From positions 1 through 50,808 of the forward strand of contig NZ_QOKV01000033.1 of the NCBI RefSeq assembly GCF_008365405.1: a stretch of 50,808 nucleotides of DNA, read 5' to 3'. The notes below the pieces were generated by a model. The model was not told the origin of the DNA. It saw only the letters and a program-made list of their open reading frames with translations, and did no database searches. The stretch's first letter is position 1, and each line of letters begins with the position of its first letter. This DNA is from Azospirillum brasilense. GTDB taxonomy: Bacteria > Pseudomonadota > Alphaproteobacteria > Azospirillales > Azospirillaceae. Positions 33,479 through 42,487 of this stretch are shown here, piece by piece. Position numbers and translations under genes: made by a program.

Positions 33479-34543
33479 TCATGTCGGCAGGGTGGCTGGC
33501 ATCGGGACGCCTAGGCGATCGGCCCATGGCGTTAAAGCATCCACGATGCCGGGAGCCAGAACCAGCCCGTTCGCGATTGCGGTCCGCTTGCGCCGCAGAC
33601 CTGCGGAGCCCGGCATCCGCACCGGATTCGCTTCCTGCCGGGACGGCCCTGCAACGCATTCTCCGACCGTGAAGCTGGTTTCCCGGATGAAGGCCTCCCG
33701 GCCTCCGAAGGCTTCCGGATCGAGCACCTGGACGAACACGGACGCGCCCCAGTTTTCAGGCCTGTCGGCTCGGCCGTGACCGCCCAGTCCGCTCGTGAGG
33801 GCTTCCACCATGAGAGCGAGGGCGAACCCCTTGTGGCCGGACTCAAGGCCTCCGAGCAGCATCAGGCTGCCCCTCGGATTATCGTCGAGCACGTTCGGAT
33901 CGTCGGTTGCTTCGCCCTTCCCGTCGACAAGCCAAGGGAAAGGGGCCTTTTCCCCGGATGCGATAAGCCGCCTCGCCATTCCAACCGTCGCGATCGACAT
34001 CGAGACGTCGATGAGGATCGGATCGCCGTCCGTCGGGATGCCCACCGCGATGGGGTTCGGTGTCAGGACAGGCCTGCTTCCGCCATGCGGGGCGACGGCC
34101 CTGACGGCAGGATCCGAGCTCTGAATGATGCACACCAAGCCGGCCGAAGTGATCGGCTCGAGATATGCGGCAAGGCACGCGATATGGTGAGCACGGCGGA
34201 TGACGACCGTACCCGTCCCGAAGGTTCTGGCACGCCTGCTCGCTTCGTCGCACGCCAACTTCGTCAGCCACGGGCCGGGCAGCCAAAGCCCGTCCCACGT
34301 CGTGGCTGCCGGAAAGTCGCTGACGACGTCATACGTACCCGATGCTCTCATAGTCCCCTTCTCCAAGCTGCCAAGGTAACTGGAGAGCTGCGCGAGACCG
34401 TGGGTGCTGTGGCCGAGAAGGTCGCCTTCGACGAGCACGTCAGCGACGGTTTCCGCGATGACGGCATCTACGGCCTTGGCGGCAAGGAGACCTTTCGCAA
34501 AGGTCCTGAGGACGGCGGGATCATAGTGATGCTTGATGTTCAT
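33479..34543 (-). CDS. Malate/L-lactate dehydrogenase-family oxidoreductase
   Basis: A 354-residue NAD(P)H-dependent enzyme of the Ldh2/YlbC type (unrelated to classic LDH). Landmarks are the acceptor-site histidine in DLLGHSTHGLAQL, the strand VVIRRAHHIACLAAYLEPI, the nucleotide-site region LTPNPIAVGIPTDGDPILIDVSMS and the glycine-rich GHKGFALALMVEALTSGLGG. These enzymes reduce 2-keto acids or oxidise hydroxy acids in sugar-acid or amino-acid catabolism. It lies 14 bases after tctA in the same direction, making it the last gene of the leftward block. The C-terminus is proline/alanine-rich and may be extended relative to the family. Substrate is likely linked to the tripartite transporter. 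Confidence 0.82.
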   Translation of the reverse strand: MNIKHHYDPAVLRTFAKGLLAAKAVDAVIAETVADVLVEGDLLGHSTHGLAQLSSYLGSLEKGTMRASGTYDVVSDFPAATTWDGLWLPGPWLTKLACDEASRRARTFGTGTVVIRRAHHIACLAAYLEPITSAGLVCIIQSSDPAVRAVAPHGGSRPVLTPNPIAVGIPTDGDPILIDVSMSIATVGMARRLIASGEKAPFPWLVDGKGEATDDPNVLDDNPRGSLMLLGGLESGHKGFALALMVEALTSGLGGHGRADRPENWGASVFVQVLDPEAFGGREAFIRETSFTVGECVAGPSRQEANPVRMPGSAGLRRKRTAIANGLVLAPGIVDALTPWADRLGVPMPATLPT

Positions 34544-34557
34544 TTGAATGTTCCGGT

Positions 34558-36051
34558 TCAGCTCGTCACGACGGGAACCGACTGCCTCGAGCGGAACAGC
34601 CGGAGCAGCGGGATGGCCCAGACGCACACGACGAGGAGCGCGATCGTGCCGGCGATGGGGCGCGACAGGAACGCGGTGAGGTCGCCGCCCGAACTCGTCA
34701 TCGTGGTCACGAAGTAGTTTTCGAGCATCGGCCCCAGAACCACTCCGAGGATCGCCGGGGCGATCGGGAAGCCCGCTTCCTCCAGGAAGAACGCGAAGAC
34801 GCCGAAGAAGAGCATGATCGCGATGTCGAAGCTGCTGTTGTTGATGGCAAAGCTTCCGAGGATGCAGAAGATCAGGATGCACGGCATGATCACGCGCCTG
34901 GGAAGCCGCGTTATGGCACTGCCCCCGTGTATGGCCGCCCAGCCGACGGGGATCATGACAAGGTTGGCGATGACGAAGATCGCGAACAGCGAGTAGAGCT
35001 GCACGGCGTTCGTCGTGAAGAGTTCCATCCCGGGATTGAGGTTCTTCATGTAAAGCACGCCAATGACGATGGCGGTGATGGAATCTCCGGGGATGCCGAA
35101 GACGAGCGCCGGGATCCAGGCGCTGGCCAGTGACGAGTTGTTCGCCGCGCCCGCCTCGACCAAGCCCTCGGGGTGCCCGGTGCCGAACCTCTCAGGCGTT
35201 TTCGAACGCGCCTTGCTCACGCCCATCGACATCCAGGCGGCTATGTCCGCCCCCGCGCCCGGCAGCGCTCCGACGACGGTCCCGAAGGCGCTGCCGCGCA
35301 GGAGCTGCACGGGGTACTTCGTGATGATCGCGGCCGACGCCCGGATCGCGCTTCCCGTGGACTTGATGGGTTCGCTGAAATCCCGCCTGCTGTTGGTCGC
35401 ATACCGGAGGATTTCCGAGATCGCGAACATGCCGACCATCATCGGGATGAGGGCCACTCCGTCCAGGAGGCCCGCCTCCCCGAAGGTGAACCTCGGGATT
35501 CCGGCGTTGTTGTTCATGCCGACCGTGGCGATCGCCAGGCCGAGCATCAGCATCGCGAGTCCTTTCAGCGGATTGTTCGCCCCGATCCCGGCTGCGCAGC
35601 TCAGCCCGAGGACCACGAGCCAGAAATATTCGGCGGAGCTGAAACGTATCGCGAATTCGGCGAGGGACGGAGCGACCATGACCAGGACGGCCGTGCCGAA
35701 GAGACCGCCGAACGCCGAAGACAGAAGACCGATGCCGAGCGCCTTCTTGGCGCCGCCCTGCCGGGCCATCAGATAAGATTCGTCGGTGTATGCCGCCGAG
35801 GCGGGGGTGCCCGGCATCCTGAGCAGGCAGCCCGGAATGTCACCGGCGAAGATCGCGACCGCCACGGCCGTGATCATCGTCGCAACGGCAGGAACCGGGT
35901 CCAGGAAGAAGGTGATCGGCACGAGGAGCGCAGTCGCCATGGTCGCCGTCAGGCCCGGTATCGCGCCCATGAAGAGGCCGAATATCGCCGATCCGATGAT
36001 CGCAACGATCGTCTGCGTCGTGAGGATGTTGGCAAGGACGTCAGACAGCAT
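34558..36051 (-). CDS. tctA: Tripartite tricarboxylate transporter, large membrane subunit
   Basis: A 497-residue permease with about ten to twelve membrane helices. Signature features of TctA are IPGLTATMATALLVPITFF near the start, the ADIAAWMSMGVSKARSKTPE loop with the GSGE-like EAGAANNSSLASAWIPALVFGIPGDSITA region (about 300-345) and the NLMxIxxG-like helix later. Start ATG 36051 overlaps the end of tctB by 11 bases. It forms the transport channel of the secondary transporter with TctB and the periplasmic TctC. Substrate may be a dicarboxylate or aldarate given the neighbouring dehydratase. Confidence 0.92.
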   Translation of the reverse strand: MLSDVLANILTTQTIVAIIGSAIFGLFMGAIPGLTATMATALLVPITFFLDPVPAVATMITAVAVAIFAGDIPGCLLRMPGTPASAAYTDESYLMARQGGAKKALGIGLLSSAFGGLFGTAVLVMVAPSLAEFAIRFSSAEYFWLVVLGLSCAAGIGANNPLKGLAMLMLGLAIATVGMNNNAGIPRFTFGEAGLLDGVALIPMMVGMFAISEILRYATNSRRDFSEPIKSTGSAIRASAAIITKYPVQLLRGSAFGTVVGALPGAGADIAAWMSMGVSKARSKTPERFGTGHPEGLVEAGAANNSSLASAWIPALVFGIPGDSITAIVIGVLYMKNLNPGMELFTTNAVQLYSLFAIFVIANLVMIPVGWAAIHGGSAITRLPRRVIMPCILIFCILGSFAINNSSFDIAIMLFFGVFAFFLEEAGFPIAPAILGVVLGPMLENYFVTTMTSSGGDLTAFLSRPIAGTIALLVVCVWAIPLLRLFRSRQSVPVVTS

Positions 36052-36532
36052 GGAACACCTCCATGAGCAGCCGCTCGACGGCGCCCTCCGGCAGCGGGAC
36101 CATGAGGACGCTGCGGAACAGCAGGAAGCAGCCTGTCGAAACGAGGACCGACACCGACGCCGCAACTCCGACCTTCGTTCTGAAGACCATCATCAGACCG
36201 AAGAGGATGCCTGAGGAGACGGCGAGAAAGCCTACAACGTCAGCGAAGGCCATGTAGGCGATGACGGATGCGGGAACGGCGAACACGGAGGCAAGCGTCC
36301 GCGGGGAGAAAAGGCCGTCGTTGAGGACGACCCATGGCTCCATCCGGCCTGAAGACACAGCGTTCAGCAGAATGGCCACGGACGTCAGCACAAGCGCGAC
36401 CGCGATGGTCATCGGAAAGAGAGCGGGACCGACCGACTGCCCCGGCAAAGAGGGCAAGGTCCTGGCGCCCAGGAACAGGGCAACCGCCAGGACGAGCAGC
36501 AGAACCGCTATGATGGCGTCGTTGAATTTCAT
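36041..36532 (-). CDS. tctB: Tripartite tricarboxylate transporter, small membrane subunit
   Basis: A 163-residue protein with four predicted membrane helices, the usual length and topology of TctB. The N-terminal helix (AIIAVLLLVLAVALFLGARTLP) is followed by the typical GPALFPMTIAVALVLTSVAILL segment and two more pairs ending LFRSVLMVPLP, a common TctB ending. The 11-base overlap with tctA implies co-translation. A 111-base gap separates it from tctC. Confidence 0.88.
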   Translation of the reverse strand: MKFNDAIIAVLLLVLAVALFLGARTLPSLPGQSVGPALFPMTIAVALVLTSVAILLNAVSSGRMEPWVVLNDGLFSPRTLASVFAVPASVIAYMAFADVVGFLAVSSGILFGLMMVFRTKVGVAASVSVLVSTGCFLLFRSVLMVPLPEGAVERLLMEVFHAV

Positions 36533-36643
36533 CGGAAGGCTTTCCTTCGATGCGCACGAACCGACTGGGGATGAAGAGACGCGCCCTCATAGCGGAACAG
36601 GGCAGTGACGCCCCGCGCCGCCGGTCCGGGCAGGCGGTCGCGG

Positions 36644-37633
36644 CTACTTCGCGAGACCGATCTCTTTCAGGCCCGTGGCCATCTCTTCTTCGCTGGTCAC
36701 AAGGAACGACTTGAGATCCTCGCCCTCGATCCAGGCGACGCCGAAGCCCCTGTTGCCCATGAACTCCTTGAACTCCTTGGACGCAGTTCCCTGCTTGACC
36801 ACGGCACGGAGCCTGTCGGCAACCTCCCGGGGCAGTCCGGCAGGCGCCATCACCCCTCGCCAGGAGCTGAATTTCAGCTCGGTCGCACCGACCGCTTCCG
36901 CGGTGGAAGGCACGTCGGGATAGCCGGGATTGCGCTTGTCGCCGATGACTGCGAGCGGGCGGACCTTGCCGGCCTGGATGAGCGAGGCAGCCTCCGCGAG
37001 CGTCGTGAGGGTCACGTCAACGCCGCCGGCGACCATTTCCTGGAGGCCGGGGGCCGAGCCCTGTGAACTGACGTAGGTGGGCTTCATGGGGTCCACCCCA
37101 CGGTCCTTCAGAAGAAGGCCGAAGGCGATCTGGTAGGAGCCGCCGAACGCGCCGCCCGTTGAAACACGGACCTGCTCGCCGCTCTTGATGGCCTCGAGCA
37201 GTTCGGCGAGCGACTTGTACTTGGAATCGGTCGTGACGACGACGGAGGTCGCATCGGTGTTGTAGACGGCGATCGCGCTGAAGTCCGTCGTCGGCCGGAA
37301 CTGCGAGAGGCCCGTCGGTTTGTAGGACATGGATTCCGTCGTGGCGACGCCGATGGTGTATCCGTCCGGCGCGGCGGCGGCGATCGCCGAATGCCCGACC
37401 AGGCCGTTGCCGCCCGGCCGGTTCACCACATTGACGGGCGTGCCGAGTTCTTTCTCCATCAGGGCGGCGAGCATGCGCCCGGTCGCGTCCGTGCCGCCGC
37501 CCGCCGAAAACGGAATGATCATCGTAATTGGCTTTTCGGGCCACGCGAATGCGGGCTGGCTCATGCCGGAGACCGCAGCAAGAACGGCTCCTGCCAGCAG
37601 GTTGAAAATCATCGGCTTGCGTGCCTTGTGCAT
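36644..37633 (-). CDS. tctC: Tripartite tricarboxylate transporter, periplasmic binding protein
   Basis: A 329-residue exported receptor of the Bug/TctC family. The signal peptide (about 1-28) ends at AFA-WPEKP. Bug-family features include the start PITMIIPFSAGGGTDATGR, the ligand loop NRPGGNGLVGHSAIAAAAPDGYTIG, and VRPLAVIGDKRNPGYPDVPS with the hinge region. Start ATG 37633 follows GGGAGGG. It would capture a carboxylated ligand and deliver it to TctA/TctB. A shared AT-rich motif lies 51-66 bases upstream, as before the other catabolic operons. Confidence 0.92.
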   Translation of the reverse strand: MHKARKPMIFNLLAGAVLAAVSGMSQPAFAWPEKPITMIIPFSAGGGTDATGRMLAALMEKELGTPVNVVNRPGGNGLVGHSAIAAAAPDGYTIGVATTESMSYKPTGLSQFRPTTDFSAIAVYNTDATSVVVTTDSKYKSLAELLEAIKSGEQVRVSTGGAFGGSYQIAFGLLLKDRGVDPMKPTYVSSQGSAPGLQEMVAGGVDVTLTTLAEAASLIQAGKVRPLAVIGDKRNPGYPDVPSTAEAVGATELKFSSWRGVMAPAGLPREVADRLRAVVKQGTASKEFKEFMGNRGFGVAWIEGEDLKSFLVTSEEEMATGLKEIGLAK

Positions 37634-38053
37634 TTTTCCCTCCCGTTGCGTACCCCTCGTAGTGACATAATTGAGCAATGCATGCAATAATCATTTATGT
37701 TTTTGGCCCTTGCCGCTCTTATCCTCCCATGCAACGCTGATCCCTGCCCATGCCCGGCAGCTTTCTGCGGAGTCTCGCAGCCCGAAGCATGAGGTCCGAC
37801 GAGCGCCTTCCCCTTCACGGCCTTCCGCCTCGGCGAGCACCGACGTGGGTTTGGGCGGCGAGGGTTCAGGTTCCTCCCTGTCTTCGGTCTCCGGCGGGCG
37901 GCTGTCACGACTCGCCCCCTCCGCCCTGGCAACGAGCCGCGTCCATTCCTGAGGCCTGCGTCGAGCACGCAGGAATCCGGTCGAGGCCTTGCGAAAGAAC
38001 ACTCTCCGGAATCCACTGGGATGCGGCTTTTGTGAGGTCAGCGCGCCAAACGG
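37634..38053. other. Gene-poor gap between tctC and the regulator
   Basis: A 420-base gap with the shared motif near tctC (37684-37699) and a 7-bp hairpin at 37955-37973 (CCTGCGT, five-base loop, ACGCAGG). The middle encodes, in one frame, a low-complexity stretch (KHEVRRAPSPSRPSASAS) of a kind I have seen as a repeated intergenic sequence in rhizobial genomes. No gene is supported. Confidence 0.4.
37684..37699. promoter_or_regulatory. Shared AT-rich motif before tctC
   Basis: GCAATAATCATTTATG differs at one base from the matching segment of the divergent operator region at 40602-40617 (GCAAAAATCATTTATG). A TGCATGCA palindrome sits directly beside it. It is likely an operator or promoter element. 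Confidence 0.5.
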
Positions 38054-39028
38054 CTACTGGCCGACCAGGTAACTGACCGCCTTCATTTCGCTCACGTTGC
38101 GGAAAGCCTCAATACGCTCCGCCGCTTTCCGGCTGGAGGCGAGCAGATGCGCCGACAGGCGGGCCATTGCGAGCTGAGGATCACGCTGGAGGACCGCATC
38201 CACGATCTCCAGGTGTTCGCCCATGAAGGCGTCGATGCCCGCCATGCCCCGGATCGCCTGCTGGATATGCTTGCCGGCCACCAGCACGCAGTGGGTGCGC
38301 CTCAGAGCCTCCATGATCTCGACGTTGCGCGTCCAGCCGAGGAGATCGATGTGAAGGTCCTTTTCCAGCTCGTCCAGTCGCGCGCCTTCGATTTCCGGAA
38401 AATCCTTGCCTGCGGCGAGGATGCGGGACCGCAGTCCCTCCACGAACTCGGTGGGGACCTCGTCCACGGCGGTCTGCAGCGCCGCGGGCTCGAGCAGCAC
38501 GCGGACCTCATAAAGGTCCCGGAAGCGCCGCTCGTCCAGTGGATTGACGAACCACCTGGACTTCTCGTCCCGGCTGACGATGCCCATTTCGGCGCCGCGG
38601 TTCAGGATGTCTCCCGCGACCGTCCTGCTCACGCGGTAATGGCGGGAAAGGGCCAGTTCGTTGATGTGCGCGGTTCCGTAGACCGCATGCAGAATCACCG
38701 TTTTCTCGAAGTCGTAGTAGAACTTCTCCCAGGCGAACGTCTTCGGGTACTCGCGCCCCTCCGGGCTGAGATTGAGCATTTCGGGAGTGAGCCTGACCCG
38801 GATCGGCTCTCCCTCCGTGCCCGCCAGCAGGCCGCGACCGCTGAAGCGCCGGACGAGCCCTTCGGCCTCCAGCGCGGCGAGCGCCTGCTTGACGGGGGTC
38901 CGGCTGGAATTGAACAGCGTCGCGATCGGTCCCTCCAAAAGGACAGCGCCTCCAGGCAGCGACTTCTCGAGCACGGCCGTTCTCAAGATGTCCGCGATCG
39001 CCTCCTTGGCGAGCGTTCTATGCGACAT
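38054..39028 (-). CDS. GntR/FCD-family regulator with two winged helices
   Basis: A 324-residue transcription factor. The N-terminal winged helix (about 1-70) contains LPGGAVLLEGPIATLFNSSRTPVKQALAALEAEGLVRR. A second winged-helix-like unit (about 95-165) contains INELALSRHYRVSRTVAGDILNRGAEMGIVSR, and the FCD ligand-binding domain (about 175-310) begins FRDLYEVRVLLEPAALQ. Two DNA-binding units in one FCD protein are uncommon. ATG 39028 is preferred over GTG 39043 because of the AAAGGGG site. It lies 18 bases after the UxaA-type gene in the same direction, so it is autoregulated with it. A sugar-acid effector is inferred. Confidence 0.82.
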   Translation of the reverse strand: MSHRTLAKEAIADILRTAVLEKSLPGGAVLLEGPIATLFNSSRTPVKQALAALEAEGLVRRFSGRGLLAGTEGEPIRVRLTPEMLNLSPEGREYPKTFAWEKFYYDFEKTVILHAVYGTAHINELALSRHYRVSRTVAGDILNRGAEMGIVSRDEKSRWFVNPLDERRFRDLYEVRVLLEPAALQTAVDEVPTEFVEGLRSRILAAGKDFPEIEGARLDELEKDLHIDLLGWTRNVEIMEALRRTHCVLVAGKHIQQAIRGMAGIDAFMGEHLEIVDAVLQRDPQLAMARLSAHLLASSRKAAERIEAFRNVSEMKAVSYLVGQ

Positions 39029-39046
39029 GCCTGCCCCTTTCACGCG

Positions 39047-40576
39047 TCATGTAACCGCCCCTAGCTGCCAAGGCACGAATTCATTGTCACCATAGTCAAA
39101 CGTCTCGCTCAAGCTCTTCTGTCCGGATGCGACGGCGATGATCAGCTCGAATATGCGCTCCCCGGCTTCGGAAATGCTGTCGCTCCCGTCGATGATGCCA
39201 CCGCAGTTGAGGTCCATGTCCTCGCTCATTCTCTCGTAGAGCGCGTTGTTGGTCGCCACCTTGATGCACGGCGCAGGCTTGAATCCCGATACGGATCCGC
39301 GACCGGTGGTGAACACGATCATGTTGCACCCGCCTGCCACCTGGCCGGTCACCGCGACCGGGTCGTAGCCGGGCGTGTCCATGAAGACGAATCCCGGCGT
39401 GTCGATGATCTCGGCATATTCATAGACCGCCTGCAGCGGCATCGAGCCGCCTTTCGCGACCGCGCCCAGCGACTTCTCGAGGATGGTGGTCAGCCCTCCC
39501 TCCTTGTTCCCATGGGAGGGATTGTTGTTCAGTTCGGCGCCGTTCCTGGCCGTGTAGTCGCGCCACCAGTCGATGCGGTCCATGAGCTTTCCGGCAACCT
39601 CGGGCGTCGCGGCGCGGCGGGTGAGAAGGTGCTCGGCGCCATAGATCTCGGGTGTTTCGCTGAGCACCGCCGTGCCGCCGTGCTTAACGACCAGGTCGGA
39701 GGCGTAGCCGAGCGCAGGATTTGCGGTGATGCCCGAATAGCCGTCGGACCCGCCGCACTGCAGCGCCAGCTTCAGACCGGAGAGCGGCACGGTCTGGCGC
39801 TTGATCGCGTCGATCTCGTCCAGCATGCCGTCGATGATCCGGATGCCTTCCTCGACCGTTTTGCGCGTCCCCCCGACCTGCTGGATCGTCATCGTGCGCA
39901 GCCGCGGCACGTCCTGCAGCTCGTACGCGTCGACGAGGTGGCTGATCTGGTTCGTCTCGCATCCGAGGCCGATGAGCAGTACGGCGGCGAAGTTCGGGTT
40001 GCGCGCATACCCGTTCAGGACCCGGCGCAGGTAGAGATAGCCTTCCGTATCCGTGGGAATCGCACAGCCCGTCCCGTGGGTCAGCGCCACCACGCCATCG
40101 ATGTTGGTCCGCCCCCCGAAGCCGACAGCCTTGTAGTGGTTGGCGATGGCGCGCGACACGGTGGCGGAGCAGTTCACGGACGTGATGATGCCGATGCAGT
40201 TGCGCGTCCCGACGAGGCCGTTCCCGCGCACGTAACCTTCAAAGGTCCTGCGGCGTTCAACCGGCAGAAGCGGTGTCGGGCCCCCGTCGACCGCGAAATC
40301 ATGGGAGGCGTTGCTCTCCAGCATCGACACATTCGAGAGGTGGACGTGCTGCCCGGGCGCGATGGAGCGGGAGGCGACGCCGATCACCTGTCCGTACTTG
40401 ATCACCGGCTCGCCGGGAGCGATGGCTGCCGTCGCGACCTTGTGGCCGCTGGGAACGGGCTCCAGCGTGACGGTTTCGCCGAGATCGGTTCCGCTTTCGA
40501 GGCGACGGGTTGCCACGATGACGTTGTCCGCATCGTGCAGACGAATGGCGGCGCGTTGCTGGCTGGTGTCGCTCAT
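39047..40576 (-). CDS. UxaA/GarD-family sugar-acid dehydratase
   Basis: A 509-residue iron-dependent dehydratase, of the altronate/galactarate dehydratase group. The N-terminal SAF-like domain (about 1-90) is followed by the catalytic UxaA/GarD region: NGLVGTRNCIGIITSVNCS, GTGCAIPTDTEGY, LIGLGCETNQIS, LALQCGGSDGYSG and GCNMIVFTTGRGSVSGF, which provide the conserved cysteines. The length fits both enzymes, so altronate and galactarate are candidates. ATG 40576 was chosen; in-frame starts at 40594 and 40612 would extend it slightly. It is divergent from the keto-deoxy-acid dehydratase operon, across a 105-base operator region. Confidence 0.86.
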   Translation of the reverse strand: MSDTSQQRAAIRLHDADNVIVATRRLESGTDLGETVTLEPVPSGHKVATAAIAPGEPVIKYGQVIGVASRSIAPGQHVHLSNVSMLESNASHDFAVDGGPTPLLPVERRRTFEGYVRGNGLVGTRNCIGIITSVNCSATVSRAIANHYKAVGFGGRTNIDGVVALTHGTGCAIPTDTEGYLYLRRVLNGYARNPNFAAVLLIGLGCETNQISHLVDAYELQDVPRLRTMTIQQVGGTRKTVEEGIRIIDGMLDEIDAIKRQTVPLSGLKLALQCGGSDGYSGITANPALGYASDLVVKHGGTAVLSETPEIYGAEHLLTRRAATPEVAGKLMDRIDWWRDYTARNGAELNNNPSHGNKEGGLTTILEKSLGAVAKGGSMPLQAVYEYAEIIDTPGFVFMDTPGYDPVAVTGQVAGGCNMIVFTTGRGSVSGFKPAPCIKVATNNALYERMSEDMDLNCGGIIDGSDSISEAGERIFELIIAVASGQKSLSETFDYGDNEFVPWQLGAVT

Positions 40577-40597
40577 CTGAAACCCATATTGCATATT

Positions 40598-40617
40598 GTG
40601 CGCAAAAATCATTTATG
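40598..40617. promoter_or_regulatory. Divergent operator-like motif between the sugar-acid operons
   Basis: GTGCGCAAAAATCATTTATG. Its first 15 bases match the reverse complement of 45339-45353 with one mismatch, and its last 16 match the motif before tctC with one mismatch. It overlaps upstream alternative starts of the UxaA gene. Likely binding site of the GntR/FCD regulator. Confidence 0.55.
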
Positions 40618-40681
40618 ATAGCGCTCAGGAAGTCAAGAACGCTCTTTTGCGTCGCCGGCTTTTCGAGGAGGATCCTTCAGT

Positions 40682-41611
40682 ATGAGTGCGAGAACCTATT
40701 CGGGGCTGTTTCCAGTCGCGCCGACGCCGTTTCACGAGGACGGCACCCTGGACCTTGAAGGACAGCGCCGCGTGCTCGACTGCATGATCGACCAGCAGGT
40801 CGACGGAATCTGCATCCTCGCCAACTATTCGGAACAGTTCCTGGTGTCGGACGGCGAACGCCGGCAGCTGACCGAGCTCTGCCTCGAGCAGGTCGCCGGA
40901 CGCGTTCCGGTGATGGTCACCTGCAGCCATTTCAGCACCCGGGTGGCTGCGGACCGCGCCCGTCACGCCGCGGACCACGGCGCCGAGCTCATCATGGTGA
41001 TGCCGCCCTATCACGGGGCGAATTCCGTGGTGACGAAGATCGACGAGACCGCGATTTACGAGCATATCGCGCGCGTGGCCGAAGCCGCAGGCATCCCCGT
41101 CATGATCCAGGACGCGCCGATCAGCGGCGTCAACCTTTCGATCGAGTTCCTGGCGCGGTTGGCCCGGACCCTGCCCCTCGTGCGCTACTTCAAGATCGAG
41201 GTGCCCGGCACCGCCTCCAAGCTGCGGAAGCTGATCGAGGCCGGAGGGGACACGATCGAAGGCCCCTTCGACGGGGAAGAAGCGATCACGATGATGGCCG
41301 ACCTGGACGCCGGCGCGACCGGCGTGATGTCGAGCGCCCTGCTGCCCGACCTCCTGCGTCCGGTCTACGACAGGCATCGCGAAGGAAACCGCCAGGGCGC
41401 GATGGACGCTTACGAGAAGGTCCTGCCCCTCGTGAACTACGAGAACCGCCAGTGTGGCCTGCGCGCCGCCAAAACCGTCATGAAAGAAGGGGGCGTCATC
41501 GCATCCGACGCCGTCCGCCATCCCCTTGCGCCGATCGAACCGCACACGAAGGCAGGCCTGCTGGAACTCGCGCGCGCGGCGGATCCGCTGGCAATCCGGT
41601 GGGGCAGATAA
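40682..41611 (+). CDS. Keto-deoxy-sugar-acid dehydratase (L-2-keto-3-deoxyarabonate type, DapA family)
   Basis: A 309-residue TIM-barrel lyase of the DHDPS/NAL superfamily. The Schiff-base lysine is Lys171 in YFKIEVPGTASKL. The usual YNxP tyrosine motif is replaced by VMIQDAPISG, and GICILANYSEQFLVSD replaces the common phosphate/keto loop; both replacements are shared with Azospirillum L-2-keto-3-deoxyarabonate dehydratase as I remember it. That enzyme dehydrates the 3-deoxy-2-keto acid to alpha-ketoglutarate semialdehyde. A 5-keto-4-deoxyglucarate dehydratase role (decarboxylating) is an alternative. The aldehyde dehydrogenase encoded downstream would take the product. It leads a four-gene rightward operon; the next ATG is 2 bases after the stop. 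Confidence 0.82.
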   Translation: MSARTYSGLFPVAPTPFHEDGTLDLEGQRRVLDCMIDQQVDGICILANYSEQFLVSDGERRQLTELCLEQVAGRVPVMVTCSHFSTRVAADRARHAADHGAELIMVMPPYHGANSVVTKIDETAIYEHIARVAEAAGIPVMIQDAPISGVNLSIEFLARLARTLPLVRYFKIEVPGTASKLRKLIEAGGDTIEGPFDGEEAITMMADLDAGATGVMSSALLPDLLRPVYDRHREGNRQGAMDAYEKVLPLVNYENRQCGLRAAKTVMKEGGVIASDAVRHPLAPIEPHTKAGLLELARAADPLAIRWGR

Positions 41612-41612
41612 G

Positions 41613-42422
41613 ATGTCGGACAACAGCGAAGGCCGGACCATCACCGGCAGGACACGGGTCCTTGGCATCCTGGCCCATCCGACCGAACACGTAAAGGCCC
41701 CGCCGGCGATCAACAGGATCGCAGCGGAGCGCGGTCGCGACGCGGTCATGGTGCCGTTCAACGTCGCTCCCGCCGACCTTGCGGCGGTGGTGACGGCGCT
41801 GAGGAAGGTAAAGAGCCTCGATGGATCGATCGTCACCGTGCCTCACAAGCAGTCGATCATGGAGTTCTGCGACGAGGTCACGCCGCAGGCCGCCGCGGTG
41901 GGCGCCGTCAACATCCTGCGGTTCGAGCCCGACGGCCGGCTGATCGGCGGCCAGCTCGACGGGATCGGATTCGTCGCGGGACTGCGCGCAGCGGCCGTCG
42001 ATCCTTCGGGACGGCGGGTCTTCCTGGCCGGCGCAGGCGGCGCGGCAAGCGCCGTCGCCTTCGCTCTCGCGGAGGCGGGCGTCTCGCACATCACCCTGTC
42101 CAACCGCAGCCGGCCCAAGATCGAGGACCTGCGGGACCGTCTCCAGGCCTTCAGGCCCGGGCTGTCCGTTTCGCTCGGCTCCGGCGACGCGGGCGGCCAT
42201 GACCTCGTCGTCAACGGCACGACGCTCGGCATGAAGGCCGGCGATCCGCTGCCGATCGATCCCTCGACGCTCCGCGCCGACATGGTCGTCGCCGAAGTCG
42301 TTATGGAGCCCGAAATGACCGCGCTGCTCATCGCGGCGCAGGAAGCAGGCTGCCGCGTCCATCTCGGCCGCCACATGCTCGATCACCAGCTTCAGCTCAT
42401 GGCCGACTTCATGGGGCTTTGA
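41613..42422 (+). CDS. AroE-like dehydrogenase without shikimate-binding serines
   Basis: A 269-residue shikimate-dehydrogenase-fold protein. The catalytic lysine (Lys79 in VTVPHKQ) and aspartate (Asp116 in QLDGIGF) remain, as does the nucleotide loop GAGGAASAVAFALAEAG and NRSRPK. The N-terminal substrate motif, normally HSxSP, reads HPTEHVKAP, so the two serines that hold the shikimate carboxylate are lost. The normal NTD before the catalytic Asp is also changed. This predicts a non-shikimate substrate, perhaps a keto sugar acid or cyclitol. It is embedded in the catabolic operon with 1-base spacing, not next to aromatic biosynthesis genes. Confidence 0.8.
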   Translation: MSDNSEGRTITGRTRVLGILAHPTEHVKAPPAINRIAAERGRDAVMVPFNVAPADLAAVVTALRKVKSLDGSIVTVPHKQSIMEFCDEVTPQAAAVGAVNILRFEPDGRLIGGQLDGIGFVAGLRAAAVDPSGRRVFLAGAGGAASAVAFALAEAGVSHITLSNRSRPKIEDLRDRLQAFRPGLSVSLGSGDAGGHDLVVNGTTLGMKAGDPLPIDPSTLRADMVVAEVVMEPEMTALLIAAQEAGCRVHLGRHMLDHQLQLMADFMGL

Positions 42423-42487
42423 GCGCCCGCCCAGCCTATCGGACCGGATCGGTTTCATCCGGCCAATCAACAACGTCGGGAACTGTC

